DNA from: Luidia sarsii
Lineage: Eukaryota; Echinodermata; Asteroidea; Paxillosida; Luidiidae
DNA length: 64,000 nucleotides
Assembly (NCBI GenBank): GCA_949987565.1
Contig: OX465101.1
Span: 27,849,134-27,913,133, forward strand
Reading direction: 5' to 3'
Positions 1-13,659 of this stretch are shown here, piece by piece (position 1 is the first letter of the stretch; every line of letters starts with the position of its first letter). The position numbers were made by a program, and so were the translations under genes. The notes beneath the pieces are model-generated. The model was given only the letters and a program-made list of their open reading frames with translations, was not told the origin of the DNA and made no database searches.

Positions 1-960
1 ACTAGATTATACCAGAGAGTTGTTCTCCCATTACTGGCCGAATATTGGGAAGGCAGACGAAATACAAACAGAAGGGGAAACCCTGATGTACCCCATGGCT
101 TGCCGTCTGGACACTGGACTGGACAAACACACACGGCCAGTGCTCCGAGCTCTGACTGCGCAAACATCCATTGGAAGTTCAGCACTTTGGCTGTGTCAAA
201 TAATTTTTAATTTTTTTTTCAGATTTACTATTCACTCCCTCCTAACTAACCTCTGGCCAAGTGGAAGGTTTGCGGTGACACAATGCAACACGCCTCTTTT
301 AAGACTTAGTGTGGGTCTGAAAAGAGTTGGTAACTCAACATTTCGGGCAGTGTGTACTCTGCCCGTTGTCAGGAGACTGTTGAGTTACTGCCGAGTTACC
401 CAGCTCTGTTTGGAGCCACACTCTGTCTCAAAAGAGATGTGTTACAAACCATCCACTTGCAAACCTTCAAATCTTATCTAGCCTCTGTTATGGCCGGCCA
501 AACACAGTCCAAGGACTGCTCCTAGTCCTATCCTTTAAATTGAATCTCACTCTTACAACTCCCGCTATCACAGCCAGGCATTTGGTTCAACAGTCATCAC
601 CAAAAATTGATTCAGTTATTTCTGTTTGGCTTGGTGGTGTGAATATTTGTGCAGTTTATCACCAGGGTTTGAGTGGGAAAACTGCAGTGGCATAAAAGTA
701 ACACCAATCCATGGTTGCGACAGCTATAGCACAGAAATTGAAAAAAGAAAAGAAAAAGAAATGAAAAAGAAATGGTCCCAAAGTTGAAATACTTGTGTGT
801 GAAAGTACAAGGGTCTGCTATTTCAATCTGAGCTGGTGTGATCTACTTGTGCACCTTTGGTGAGACAAGCAGAGCCAAGAACCCTCCATCTGCCCCAGAC
901 CAACTGCCCCTGACAGCATCCAAACCAACCCTGATGTCAAGTGAATGCCACCCCCCTGGG

Positions 961-1067
<107 letters not shown>

Positions 1068-1779
1068 ATTACCACTCTCCTGACATGATTTCCTGTGTCA
1101 AGGAAATCCGAAGGTGAGTAAGGCTTAAACTGGAACTCTGTCGAATGAATGGAAGTACGTACGGAGGGCGGACTAATGGTTAGTTAACTTCGGTGGGACA
1201 TGACCTGCAACCACACTCTGCTCTGACATCTTCATTCCAAACCCTCAAATCAACATGGAAGGCCACTGTTTTCAAAGACGAAGCCACAGTCAAGTACCAG
1301 GATATCATTAGGCAATAAGCATTACTAAGTTATTAAGTTTCCCCGGAGCTCTTCCCGCCACTGTCGTCATTTTAATGGTTATGGTCATTTTGCCGGAACC
1401 CTGCAATTTGGAGACACTGCATGGCTGTCCAAAATGTCTTGCAATCTATTTTTTGCTCTCTTTTTTTTTTTCATTTTCAACTGCATAGTCTGATAGAATT
1501 CAAAGTGCAAAGCAACTTCTATGTCTTTCTTAAGGTTCCAACAAGGATCACGACATCAGCCTTCATGCACACCCCTACATTTTTGGCAAAAAATCTACTT
1601 ATTCCAAGGGTTCTACTTTAAAAGACAAAGTTCCTGATTTCTAGATTTAACAGTCTACTCTTTCAGGTTTTTGGATTTGTTTGGGGATCTTTTTTTGGGG
1701 GGGGGGGAAATCTCTTGATATTATGAATTCACTGAAAATCACAGCGCCATTTTGAAGAGGAAGTGCATTTTCTGGTAAC

Positions 1780-1868
1780 TTAAGCCGCATTTCCACTGGA
1801 CTAAAATTAACCATCGTCTCAGTTACTTTGACCAAAAATCCCAAAATAAGTCCAGTGAAAAACGCGGA
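1780..1868. mobile_element. Family E-like foldback fragment
   Basis: The short palindrome has arms TTTCCACTGGACTAAAATTA and AATAAGTCCAGTGAAA around CATCGTCTCAGTTACTTTGA. It matches the terminal parts of the 18765-19430 element. Confidence 0.72.
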
Positions 1869-3284
1869 TTTGAAGGGATAGTAATATTTTGGGTGAAGCT
1901 CTGTATTTAAAAACCACACATTACAAGTGAAATCACTGTCCCATTTCAAAGATGGGTGTAATCTCTGGGTTTTTAGCAGGGAAAACACCCTTGGTGCTAC
2001 CCTCCATGGTGCTACAGCCTCAATGGGCTGGTTCCTACTGCTGATCAACAGGCGACATGGCAGTCCTGATGTTCACAGGCCTGGGAGAACTCTGGTTGGT
2101 CTCCAGCATACTTTAGGCTTGGCTGTTGCCCCATTCAATCAAAGCACACCTCGCCAATGCCCAAATATGGCGTCCAACCAAGCCTCCATCAACTCTAGGC
2201 CACACCTCTCTCACCCCTAAGCTCCACCCCCTCCAAAAAAAAAAACCCACTAGTGACAGGCCCAGCAAGCAGAGGCACCCACCAGATGTTGTGTTGTGAT
2301 AAGGCCCCACTTTTTCTCTAACCCTCCCACCATCTTGCCTAACTTTCCCTACAGCCAAACCGACCACTGTTCTTAAGTAACGCCTACAGGGTTATATGGT
2401 ATTGAATGGATAAAACTACTTGTAGCTCCTCATATTTCATTCAGGAATTCTTAATGTTTTTGTTTTTATGATTTCAAAAAAAAAAATGGGGGGAAGGGTT
2501 CTTGAAGACTCAGATCATGTTTGCCAAAACAGTAATCAAGAGTTGTTTAAAGGGTAGTTGTGTCATTTACAGCACACTGATTTTTCATTTTCCGAGTTGC
2601 AAAACTGCACAGTTGAATATCTGAAACTTGAATATTTAACCAATATTTTCGTTCCATTTCTCTCATAATTTATGGTGTGATGCCAAAGTGAGTAAATAAA
2701 AGCAGAAGAAATTCTGATGGTCAAGACCCTAGGTCTATTAGTTACATTTACATTACCTCCCCATTATGTTGACTATGATAACATTTATTTAGTCACCAAC
2801 CTAGCCAGTCTCGAATCAAGAAAGGGATTTTTTTATGTCTGAGGTTTTTGTGAATGGCGAAACAATTCAAACAGTCTACCGTGGATTTTATTCCAAGAAT
2901 TCTGCTGTGCTCAAGTAAACACGAGTGGTAATATAATCAAACATTGGTTTGTGGCAAACAATACATTGGACTTGAGCGTGTCACTGTGGGGAGAATAAAA
3001 AAATGTGATCACAATAACTTGGCATTGTTTGCAGTGAATCGACTGGGCGTCATTTTTCAGAGAGCCTGTTATCACTATCAATAGAAAAAAATCATGCAAC
3101 TCATGCTAACGGTGGAATCTATTGGGGGAATCCATCAGTGAAAAGGCTGTGCTGGTGATGGTTAGTCATTTGCATTGTCATGGTGCTGGGCATGAATGGT
3201 ATGGCTTGTCATTGTGACATGTATACGGCAGTCATCCCAATCTCGCCACTAAAGATAGCTGACTACAGGATTTGGGTTGGCCGC

Positions 3285-3395
3285 CACCTAAAGGCCTGGA
3301 CGGCTCTATTGGCAGAGCAGAGTAGGCCTACTGGTAGTGGTACAGTAATCCAAATGCCTGGGTTCAAATCTCAGTCCAGTCAAAATGTATTTGCT
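3285..3395 (+). mobile_element. tRNA-derived SINE, worn
   Basis: CGGCTCTATTGGCAGAGCAG and CTGGGTTCAAATCTCAGTCC, then AGTCAAAATGT, follow the tRNA-like order, with a duplication around TAGGCCTACTGGTAGTGG. Confidence 0.65.
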
Positions 3396-3454
3396 ATTCT
3401 CAAGAAGTGCATAGATGATATACAGAGTACAGAATTATGCAGTTTCTACTCTCC

Positions 3455-3795
3455 CCCCAAAATGTATCGTGATTTGAATCTCCACGTTTTTGAATGTGGA
3501 CATAATAAACGCGAATATTAGTGGGATTTGGATCGCGATTCAGACTCCGCTATAAATGTGAATTTTCTAAATAATCGCGTTTATAAGCCAAATGCTCCGC
3601 TGAATCGCACCGTTTAAAAAATATCCCACAATGCATCACTCATGTTCTGACTGACAGGAAGTGCTGTGCTTGTTTGTGTCTCCCTGCGTGGGTCACCCTC
3701 GAGGACACATGCACCATCTGACCACAACTGCTTACCACAATTATCAGCTTGCAATTTTGTTGCATCTTGATTTTCTGGCTGGATGTGAGCAAACC
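3455..3795. mobile_element. Family B MITE, worn copy
   Basis: It shares TTAGTGGGATTTGGATCGCG, AATGCTCCGCTGAATCGCAC, ACAATGCATCACTCATG and AGGAAGTGCTGTGCTTGTTT with the other family B copies. Neither terminal repeat is intact. Confidence 0.78.
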
Positions 3796-5353
3796 CCCCC
3801 CCCCCCAGTTTTTAAAACACAATTATTCTTGCAGTGGGATTGGCCCTAATGTGACTGGTACGGCTTGTCAATGTCAGTGGTACTCCACAGTTCCCTCAAT
3901 GACAGTGACAGCTATCAGCAATTTGTCAGACGACTATGACAAGGCCCAGGGCTCATAAAACAGTAGATATCTTACACATACATGTACATGTATGATAATG
4001 AGGAATACACATACGCTAAATGCTGCAAACTGCTAACTGACTTACAATGACCAAGATGAAAATCTTAAACACAGAGAGGGTCTGGTGTTTCCAAATTCCA
4101 TGACTGCAGCACCTTCCTCAAAGGTAGAATTCTTTGAGAAAGATCCTGTTAGGATGGAAATATCCTCTATCTTTAACGTAGGATAATGAATGCATCTCCA
4201 CTGTTATGGGAGGCAGATTTTTATCAATCTTTCCTGCCTTTTACTTTTAAAGTGGATAATGTGTTTCGTCTGCTGTCAGCCTACACTTGGGACGATATGA
4301 TGGTTCATTTGCATTGGCTGGAATAACTACATTCAGCATTTCAAGTTCTGTGATGATAAAGCAATTTAGTTTTGGGTCTACTAGTACTACTACTAGTACT
4401 AGTCATGGGCAGCATTAGATTCTTGGAGGGGGGAAAAATGCATCTGAGAACTGGTGACCATGAGACGCTAATGTAGGATTTATGATTGTGTTCTTCTGCA
4501 AATCCAGTATCAGGGTCAGAAACCAGGAACCCATTAATTCCAAGACTTGCAAAAAAAACCCCCAAATATGTGAGTCACTTGGTCAGGCCATGGTCAGTCA
4601 GTGTGTAGGTCACTCGACCAGTCCCATTGGTCCTGCAGGTCTGGTTAGTGGTCTATTTAGTGGTGTGGTCAGAAAACAAGGGGGTAGGGGAAAACCGCAG
4701 GTCATCTTGAAGGGAAGATGTGACCGCAACGGGGGCCAGCTGTCCAGACATGAATGAGGAGGGTTCCCTGTTTTTTTTTCATGGAACTCCATGGTTGTTA
4801 TTCAAACTGGTTCCTGATTGACAGTGAAGCAGACTGACCACACCAGACCACAGTCAGTGGGCAAGCTGTAACCCTCCAGTGACCAGGACAACTTTGGGGA
4901 ACATGAAATCCACTTTTCACACCCATCTTACCTATGCAGCATAAATCCTAGTGTAGAAAAAACAATTGTATACTGGAAATCAAGAGGAATAAAGACACTC
5001 ATACAGAAATGTTGAAAATGCTTGACTACCTCCGGGGTTAAACCAGAGGTATTGGGTTATGTCCTGGTCCCATCAAATTTCCTTTGCATTTTTCACAAAG
5101 CTACAGGGTAAAATAGTGCAACTGCTCAGTTTGGGAAAGCAAAATTTAAGAGAAAAAAAGGAAGCCATGACTACCGTGGGCCATACATGAACAGCCTATT
5201 TTACAAGTCCAGTCAGTATCCCATTCCTCAATATGTTGACTGACCTTCTAAGTTCCAAGACCTAATGCATCATCAATCATCCACAATGCCTAGGTGTACT
5301 GAAGTGATGAAGAAAAACAGTTTGTGGCTGACTTCTCAAGGTGGAGGGGGGGG

Positions 5354-5492
5354 GTTCACAAAGCCTTAATGCATCGTAACTCAACTTACGATGGATAACC
5401 CATCGTAAGTTGTGTTAGGTCATATGGTTTCTGCGCATTGGTCATTCAGTCATCTTGCCATTGATAATAAGTTACGACAATTTGAGTGAAAT
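5354..5492. mobile_element. Family D MITE, about 140 bp
   Basis: It runs from GTTCACAAAGCC to GAGTGAAATC. The inner sequence AACTCAACTTACGATGG with ATAACCCATCGTAAGTTG is a local palindrome. Two better copies are at 19132-19272 and 51972-52111. Confidence 0.82.
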
Positions 5493-5627
5493 CGAGCCCA
5501 GGAGATGGTAATGTGAATCCTTGCGGATTTTCCTCCAGCTCAAGTCTATCAGCACAGAAGCTTTAAAGTGCTCATGCTCTGTTCACTCCAATACTGGCAA
5601 TGGCATATTTTTGGCCAAGGCATTGGT

Positions 5628-6017
5628 TCCATCCTAGTCTTGGTTCAAGACATTGTTGGGCGCCATGAATACGTTTCCCCGAATGATCCGCAAACACACG
5701 TACACAACCACACACGCCGCGTACGCACTCGCACAGAGATCTGCATACACGTACGTGTTAAACTGAGCTGTTCTTGACCGGTCTGTGTGGGTGCGTACGT
5801 GTGTTTGCGGATCATTCAGGGAAACGTATTCATGGCGCCCTCGTGCGTTAGAGTATCTCAACCAACAATATATAGGCTGGTTCCCGTCCCCTACCTGGTC
5901 TCCAGACATCTCACCTCCTCCGCCTACATTTCGGAGGACGTGAGACGTCTGGAGACCTGGTAGAGGATGGGAACCAGCCTAAACAATATCTTGAACCAAG
6001 ACTATGGTCCCATCCTA
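5628..6017. mobile_element. Nested inverted repeats: two hairpin elements inside a third
   Basis: The outer arms are TCCATCCTAGTCTTGGTTCA (5628 onward) and CTTGAACCAAGACTATGG (about 5989-6009). Inside are two independent foldbacks. The first, at 5658-5840, has arms GGGCGCCATGAATACGTTTC and GAAACGTATTCATGGCGCCC of about 45 bp, extending through GATCCGCAAACACACGTAC. The second, at 5873-5981, has arms TAGGCTGGTTCCCGTCCCCT and AGGATGGGAACCAGCCTA that pair over about 50 bp. Confidence 0.9.
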
Positions 6018-7479
6018 GGATGGCACCCAAACCACCAAACTCAGGGAGGCCCAGACCCACCTGTGTGCCCGCCCACTGTAGCTGTGTTGGATATCTGGCT
6101 TTTGTGGTTTCCCCCCCCTTTTTTTTGGGGGGGGGGGGAGGGGGCAGCCAGGTATAGTGTGCAGGGCTCACAGTAAAGAGTACAATGCCCTGAAATAACA
6201 TTTACTTTAGGGGGAATTACTTGGGGAAAACACCCAGAGAGTAAGAGCCCACTGAGAAACCAGTCAATCGGTCACAGAGTTTTGCAATGAACCATTACAG
6301 CGCAGCAGATCCCACAAACCTGCAGAGGGAAAAAGAAGGGCCTCTGTAACCTCAGTACTCAGTATAGTGCTTTTCCAACCAATGCTTTAGAGCTTGGCCA
6401 AGCTAAATTTAGTTGTGGGTGAAAGGACAGGCTGGATAACAAGTGCCAGTCAATGGGTGGCAAAGGGGGGGGGGGTGTATTTGAACTGGGCACTAAGAGG
6501 AAAGCGGGTGGGGGAGGGTGGTCAAAGACCCAAAAGTACCTGGAAAAAGAGGAAGAGAAACAGGGGAAGCAGCTTGCGGGCGGCCCGAGATTGGGAAGGG
6601 GCATCAACTTGGATGGAGACTGGCAACAATCAAGGTTGATGAATAGCTGGTTGACCCCGGTGATGAAGCTGGATGCTAGCCCAATTACCATGACCTCTTG
6701 TAGGGGGTGGGAGGGGGGAGACACCAGAGCCCCTTCCACAGATACCCTGGGGACATCCTTTTTTTTTACGGGTCATTTGGAATCTGACGGGAGTGATTGA
6801 TATCGGTTTTGCTGCTGGCTTTAGTAGAAATAATAGCAAAATGGAGGGGGAAAAAAGAAAAGAAAATTGGGAGGCATCCGCACCAACAGGTGATGACAGG
6901 ACAGGATATATGTGATACCTTATAGCGCCCTCGAGTGGCAGTTTCCTGCCAGGCGCTAAAAATACCACCTCGGAGGAGTGTGAGTAATTATGATTATGGT
7001 TAACTATGTTATGATTATGATCACTGTGCATGTCATGAGAGGAAGTGCTTTGCCCTACAAATGACCACGGGCAAATTTCCAATAGTTACCTCGGGGCGAA
7101 GAAACACCAAAAACAGGAATATTCTTCCTTGCTGAGAACATGCTGAGAACAAGAGCATGCGTATTACGCATGGCACTTATAATTGTTGACTAACTTGACT
7201 CATGTCATCAAGTATTACGGTGCCTATCATTTAAAGGACAACAAGACGTTTTGCTGGCAACCTGGGCCCAATAGACCGATTGTGCGACCAATGTCTACAT
7301 GCCATCAGGTGACTTATATAGTGGGTATTTTTGCATCTCATTTGGTGCAGAACACTGAGGAGTGGAAACGAGCAAAGAAGACTATCACATTGTCCACATT
7401 CTTCTCGGTACATTTCTATCACTGCTGTGTGCCAAATAAAAAATGAAAAAATACCCATTTTGAGTCACGTGATGGCATG

Positions 7480-7740
7480 TAAATAGTGGTCGCGCAATCG
7501 GTCTATTTCATAGAGCCGCTTATGTGCGAAAATCTGCTAAGCAGGAAAAGTCTTCCTTGTGTCACCAGGCTTACAAACCACACTTCAGTGTGACGTCAAT
7601 TGCTTTGGACTTCCAATCAATCTATACTTAGCACGAAAGTGATGTTTTGGTTGGCAACTTGATCCCATGAATCTTGACTTTCTGTGCTTACCAGTAAGCA
7701 AATTTTGGCGCCTAAGCAGCTCTATGAAATTGGCCCCCGA
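7480..7740. repeat. Dispersed repeat serving as empty site for family C
   Basis: This segment shares TGATCCCATGAATCTTGACT, TTTGGCGCCTAAGCAGC and CTCTATGAAATTGGCC-type words with 45330-45537 plus 45902-45925. It begins with TTTCATAGAGCCGCTTA, roughly an inverted version of its end (AAGCAGCTCTATGAAA), so it may itself be a foldback element. Confidence 0.7.
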
Positions 7741-8172
7741 TTTTATGGACAGACCACAGCATTCAGTCAATGTCCTCTTCAGATGACGGACAAAATTATA
7801 GCTCCAAATGGAGACGACATTTCGACAATGGACTGACAGTGAAAAACACCTACTGAACATCCTTTAACAATCAATGACATCACAAATATGCAAATGATTT
7901 GTAAATTCATATTCAAAAAGTCAAATTGGCAGTGGTCACAAACGATCTCAATGAGCTGATTCGGCAGAAAATAACAATCCAACAAAACAGAGATCAACTT
8001 TCCGGTTGACTATTCGGCTAAAATTCCAACTCATTTTGAAGGTCGTCTCTGATACCTGAACATTTCCATTCTGAAAATGTGATTTCAATGTTGCAGACCC
8101 CGGCACACCTTTCACTGGCTTTCTGAAATTCCACCCAGCAGGAAGGACAAATTTAATTGAATTTTTTTCTTT

Positions 8173-8174
<2 letters not shown>

Positions 8175-8230
<56 letters not shown>

Positions 8231-8232
8231 CC

Positions 8233-8267
<35 letters not shown>

Positions 8268-8290
8268 CCCCCTCTCTCTCTCTCTCTCTC
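8175..8290. repeat. (CT)n microsatellite with internal C run
   Basis: CT dinucleotides are interrupted by a run of about 15 C at 8228-8242 and a second short C run near 8266. Confidence 0.98.
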
Positions 8291-9452
8291 CTTGTCTGGA
8301 AGTTTGTCAACCTTTTTTTAAACCCTTGGGGGTTACATGCCTCATCCAGTAATATCAATAACAGTGACAGAAACCACCTGACAGCAATAAAAGCATGTAA
8401 CTTGTTTTTTCACATTTTTTTGGGGGGGGGATGGGTGAATGAATTTAGACAGATTGTGAAGAAATTGGGCTTTTTTTTAGCCGCAGGACTTCAGAGAAAT
8501 ATGAAACCTTTTACAGAATTGAATCAGAAGATTTGTGACGTCATCGCACTTCTTTTTTTTCTTCTATGTCCACCACACTGCACGGCCATTGGACATTGTT
8601 TTCCACAGGAAAAGAACTCTTGACCAAGCGACGATGTCTTCAGTGATGTCACAAGTTTAAAACTCTCCATATTGACTGTGGGCCTCAACAGACAGTTCAC
8701 ATGGACAAAATTCAATTTTTCTTTTGCAATTTGATACGTTGCAAATACATTATAGTAATGCTGCATGCACCAATATTTAAATTTGATAAAAAATAATAAA
8801 CACAGTATTGGAATATATCACTGCAACTAGATAGCACGAGCATGATATATTGTTTTAAACAATAATACAAAGGTTTCCATTGCTATTTAGATGTGTTATT
8901 GATGAAGAAACAAAGCAGGCCACAATTTCAACTCGGTAAACAGTCATCATTTCTACTTCCGACCCTAATGCAGTTTCACGAGTTTCACATTACACCGATG
9001 CAGATTGCAGCATAAATCACCCAGTCCACAATAAATGTTCCCATTTCTCTTCCGGTGGAAAAACACAACATTGGCCAGCCAACTAAGATAAAGGGAACGT
9101 GGTGGAACGGTATGAACCCTGGTTGAACCCAGGGGGCAAAAGTGGGCCAAGTGGCAACATTCCTAGCCCCCTTGTGGCATTGTGCTGGGGTGCCAGTCTC
9201 CCTAATAATGGCTCCTCAACAACATTCTGGGCATGGTGCGGTGCATGTGTTTTTTCCCACGCAGGGAAGTGTTTGAACCCCCCCTCTTCCCAGAAGGACT
9301 TAGGGGAGGGGGAGGGGGAGAGAGGACTAAGGTCACTTCCCTGATCTGAGCACAGAGAGTCAAGTTGACTCATGGAGGAAGGTTGACCTTTCAGGGAGGC
9401 TACCATCAAAGGGCTGGACACTGGATAGCTGAGGTGGTCAGACTAAAGTCGT

Positions 9453-9853
9453 GTCCGCACTGGACTAATTTTTTACCAAGACCGTGGGTAACATTCCAAT
9501 GGGTAAATCTTCCCAGCATCTGCACTTGGACTATCGACTCGGGTAAACTAACCAAGACGATCGGTAAAACTAAAACTAACCGACTCATGTACATGTACAT
9601 GGACTGTAGCCTGTAGGTACACAAACACGTTGTTACCCCGCACAAGTCTTGCATACAGTAACGTAACATGCGGGGTGCCGGATGTGGTTTTTTACCGAGT
9701 CGTTTACCGGGCAGAAGTTGGTCGGTTAAACTACCCATTCGAGTTGGGTAAGTTACCTGGGAGGAAAACTTCCTGGGCTGTCCGCACTGGACTTAAAATG
9801 GTCAAGTTACTCATTTGCTGGGTTAGTTTACCCAAATTAAGTCCAGTGCGGAC
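9453..9853. mobile_element. Family E MITE with GTCCGCACTGGACT ends
   Basis: A perfect 14-bp inverted pair, GTCCGCACTGGACT and AGTCCAGTGCGGAC, bounds the element. A second internal GTCCGCACTGGACTTAAAAT at 9780 makes the last 74 bp a smaller foldback. Internal words are GGGTAA and TTACC. Confidence 0.88.
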
Positions 9854-9924
9854 TAGTCCGAGTAACTTGGACCCGACAAGTCCCCCTTTTTTTTTTGAGA
9901 TTCGGGTGACTGTAGTCACTGTAG

Positions 9925-10020
9925 CGCAGACAGGGCTTATGAGCACAGGTGCACAAAACCAGAGGTCTTGGGTTCAAATCCTGGTCCAGTCAAAGTTTTC
10001 TTTTGCCATTTTTTTGTTAA
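9925..10020 (+). mobile_element. tRNA-derived SINE, 3' part
   Basis: GTGCACAAAACCAGAGGTCT, TGGGTTCAAATCCTGGTCCA and GTCAAAGTTTTCTTTTGCCA match the 3' half of the family; the 5' part is degraded. It directly follows a family E element. Confidence 0.78.
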
Positions 10021-10282
10021 TTTTGTCAATTTTTGTGTGTCAATTTGTTTTTCAATATAGTATTTATAGACTTCAATGACCTATATGCAAATCTCAAAAA
10101 ATGTACATGGTCTGACATTTGGATCCATTTTGCATATGCATACAGCAGTTAAAATGTCACACTACCGCTTGAAACACAGAATTTTTAACATAAATATGTC
10201 AACCACGCTCAACCCACCTCCTGGGCAGGAAGCTTTCATTACAGGTCGAGCGCTTTGCACGGGCTGTGTACAAATCTTACAA

Positions 10283-10824
10283 TAGGGCCATTTCCACTAT
10301 CCCCCCCAAAAATCTGATCATTTTGATCGGGATGAATATTAGTGGGATTTGAATTGCGATGTGGACTCCACTATTACTACCAGTGAGACTTTTCAAAAAA
10401 AATCGCGTTGATTTGCGATGTGGTGTGTGTGGGAAAGCTCTGTGGAATGGCACCATTTTTTTTTTTTTTTTTAATCCCACAATGCACCACTCATGCTCTG
10501 ATTGACAGACAGTGCTGCACTTGTGAAACTGCACCACAACTGCTAACTACATTCGGCTCGCGCTTCTTTGCCAGGCGAATTGTTGGCCTGTGGGAACACG
10601 AGCAAGAAGAACCCCGTTTTCTCCTGATGACGGCCAGAGCATACTGGTCGAAACGTCGAGTTACCACTCAGGTTCTTTTCAGAACCATACCTCTAGTTTA
10701 CATGGTGTCACCGCAAACCTTCCTATATTGATTCACCCACCATGCAAAGCCTTAAGTCTTATTTATTCCCGTTTTTTTTAATCGCGATTCAAATCGCGAT
10801 TATTTGGGCAGTGGAAACGCCCTA
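10283..10824. mobile_element. Family B MITE (AATCGCGATT-rich), with internal insertion
   Basis: The left end is TAGGGCCATTTCCAC and the right end GTGGAAACGCCCTA, imperfect inverted repeats. Shared internal words are TTAGTGGGATTTGAATTGCG, AATCCCACAATGCACCACTC and ATTGACAG. The part around 10590-10770 does not match other copies and includes CGAAACGTCGAGTTACCACT, so another element probably inserted there. No coding capacity is seen. Confidence 0.85.
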
Positions 10825-11544
10825 GTGTGAACAGGTTACCCAGGTCAGCCCTCCCCCCTCCTCCTCCTCCCCCTCATGAGGTTGAAGAGTCCCAAGACCT
10901 TCATCCCCAGAATCTCTCAGCTCAGACGCTCAGCATATGGCACTTCCCTCTTTAGCAATGATAGTACAGGGCATTCCCTCACATGCTACATACATCAATT
11001 CCTGCACTGGTCTCCCCCCTGTTTATCAACCCCAGATTACACATTAGGATTGGGCCCTAATTTAATTAGGCCCTGATTACTGGTCAGGTAGGGTCTGGGA
11101 GAACCCGCAGCCTTGATCTGAAAGCTGCGGGTCTCTCCCGCATGGTTATACTAGCATGGTTATAGCTGCATGGTTATAGGCTAGGCTAGGGCCGGCATCA
11201 AATATTCCCCCACCTGTTGAGGGTGCTTTCTCCTTAATTGCCGAATGAAAACAGTCTTGCTTCTTGTTTACGGCAAAGATTAAGCAAAAACACAAGAGAA
11301 GATTAGGAACTCAGAAAGTCATATGGTCTTTTGCATATTGCAAAATGCAAATCGCAAAAGTTATGATGTGGGTCTGACATACCGATCATAGCAGGACTAT
11401 TCTCACTCTCAGAGGCAGAAAAACCTTTGCTTCTAGGAAAGATCCTGCTCGAATCAACACATCATGCCCTTTAGGCTCTATAATTTTGGGGAAGTGTGGG
11501 CAACTGTAAACGATGTTGATGTGAAAAAGTTGAAAAATGGGTAA

Positions 11545-11720
11545 AGAAAACTTTGACAGGACCGGGACTTGAACCCGAGACCTCTGCATTAACGTACCAT
11601 TGCTCATCCATCTGACATCTGAGCTGTATAGCACTTAGAGATGGTGGCCTTCCCTAATAGTAATAGTCAACTAGTCTTTGCCGGGGCGGGGGTGCCAGTC
11701 AGAAGCAATTCCACCCACTC
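11545..11720 (-). mobile_element. tRNA-derived SINE
   Basis: AAAGAAAACTTTGACAGGAC, GGGACTTGAACCCGAGACCT, ACATCTGAGCTGTATAGCAC, GGTGGCCTTCCCTAATAGTA and GGGTGCCAGTCAGAAGCAAT follow in the order expected for a minus-strand copy. Confidence 0.83.
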
Positions 11721-12440
11721 ACAATGTTTAATGTGAAGTCCAAACTAAAGTTCATGTGAAGTTAAGTTGAAGTTCACATAAAGTCTGAGATCCAGACAGT
11801 CTGAAAGCAAGTCCATGTCTGTATTTGGCTACGGCTCCAAATGACTATACTATTGGCTCGTGTTCTAATCTAAGCAAAAGATCAAGCCACACTCCTACAG
11901 CCATAAAGAATTTGGATGGGACATTTACAGTCCAACAGATTTCTGTCTTCAAACTGTAGAGGGCCTGATGAATTTCCCTCTGAGAAAGCTCCAGGTAGGA
12001 TTGAAACCTCAGGCCCTCTTTTCGCGATTTGCAGTTATGTCTCGCTACCTCAGCCTAGCTGAACAGCAAGAAAATATCAACCTACAGCATATTTCGCAAT
12101 TCTTTGATGGTATATTGATGATCTAAGTAGACAAAGGGACTGCCTTTAGGACTAATTATATGATGTGACATACAGGAAAACAACAAGGCGGCAATATCCG
12201 GTGACTGTCACTGGCCAAGCCACAACAATGACCCATGGATTTCCCCTGCTATTACCGTCAATTTTTCCTTTTTTTCATTTAAAAAATCACCGAAAAATGT
12301 CACTTATCACAAGTAAACCTGTACAAAGTTTGAGGACTTTGAAGACTAGAATCACATCTAGGCTCTCTGTTTGCAGTTCTCTGTCTCATAGTTCTGATTT
12401 CCATTCCTGTCGTGTCTTCCATAGCTTGAGTAATGAAGGC

Positions 12441-12517
12441 AGGCAAGCAAGCAAGCAAGCAAGCAAGCGAGCAAGCAAGCAAGCAAGCAAGCAAGCATGC
12501 AAGCATGTGAGTGAGCG

Positions 12518-12548
<31 letters not shown>

Positions 12549-12675
12549 GAGCAAGCAAGCAAGCGAGCAAGCAAGCATGCAAGCAAGCAAGCGAGCAAGC
12601 AAGCAAGCAAGCAAGCATGCAAGCAAGCAAGCAAGCAAGCAAGCTAGCAAGCAAGCTAGCAAGCTTACAAGCAAG
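12441..12675. repeat. (AAGC)n tetranucleotide array
   Basis: About 58 units of AAGC with scattered GAGC, ATGC and TAGC variants. The same bases give Cys/Leu/Ala repeats in frames of the other strand, which are not genes. Confidence 0.98.
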
Positions 12676-12834
12676 CATACAAGGCACTCTGTCAGGTACA
12701 GTAAGGAAGGGCCTGTCAGGCAGTGCACATCCTGCACTTCCTGATAAGGCTCGTCAGTCGAATAGAGCTACAGCGCAGGCACGTCCCCCAAGAGGATGCG
12801 AACTCACTCTGCCAGATGTCCTCTAGGTTTTGTT

Positions 12835-12835
<1 letters not shown>

Positions 12836-12871
<36 letters not shown>
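12836..12871. repeat. (TC)n microsatellite
   Basis: A pure TC run followed by TGGCAGG. Confidence 0.95.
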
Positions 12872-12873
<2 letters not shown>

Positions 12874-13659
12874 CAGGAAAAAGGTTCTAACCAGACTGCC
12901 TGGCCTAGCCTGGCTCTTACTCTGCTGGCAGAGTTCCAACATTTTTATGGTTTCTGTTTTTGACTCAGAGCTGTCTCTGGGCTTGACCTCCCGGATATTG
13001 CCACTGTTTGATTGCTTCTAAAATTGTTCCCACTGTAAAAGAAGAATACAGGCCTCTTGCCATACAGCCAATCAGAAAGAAAAAACCTCCAAAGTGAAAG
13101 TGCTGGCATAATGACGCACGGTGAATATTCAACATTAACCCTTCAACATTAACCCGTTTTTTTTTGGGGGGGGGGGTTGGGGGAGGGGTGTGTTTACAAG
13201 GCCGATTGAAAAATTTGCAAGGGATCCAAGTCATCTAACACATTACCCCATATACCAGTTGGTCCCACCATGGATGGTCCCACAGTCCTTTCACGAAAAC
13301 CTGTGAACAGGTGTGAACACGGAATCCTCTTTTTCCCTTGAAGACTGGATGTGTGGAAAGCAACCATCCAATGGTCTGTGAGGGAAGTCAGAAATTGGAA
13401 GGACAACACATTCTGATGCCAATTTTATTTTTCTTCTCTAAATCTCAAAAGTGGAAAGTTTGCAGTGACACCATGTATAAAGTCATCTCTTCTCCAAGGA
13501 GATGCTGGTGTCATTTCAACCACATTGTGCCTCCACCAGGAAAACCTGCAACTCTCTTTAAATGGTTTAGCCACTTCATACCAGGCCACTTTTCAAATAA
13601 CGTGAAATAAATCAATACACAGTACACTATGTTTACAAGTGAGTCACACCTGGTACAAG

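Noticed and set aside
12165..12744. Overlapping open frames rich in Ala-Ser-Lys-Gln or Cys-Leu-Leu-Ala
   Set aside because: They are products of the AAGC array.
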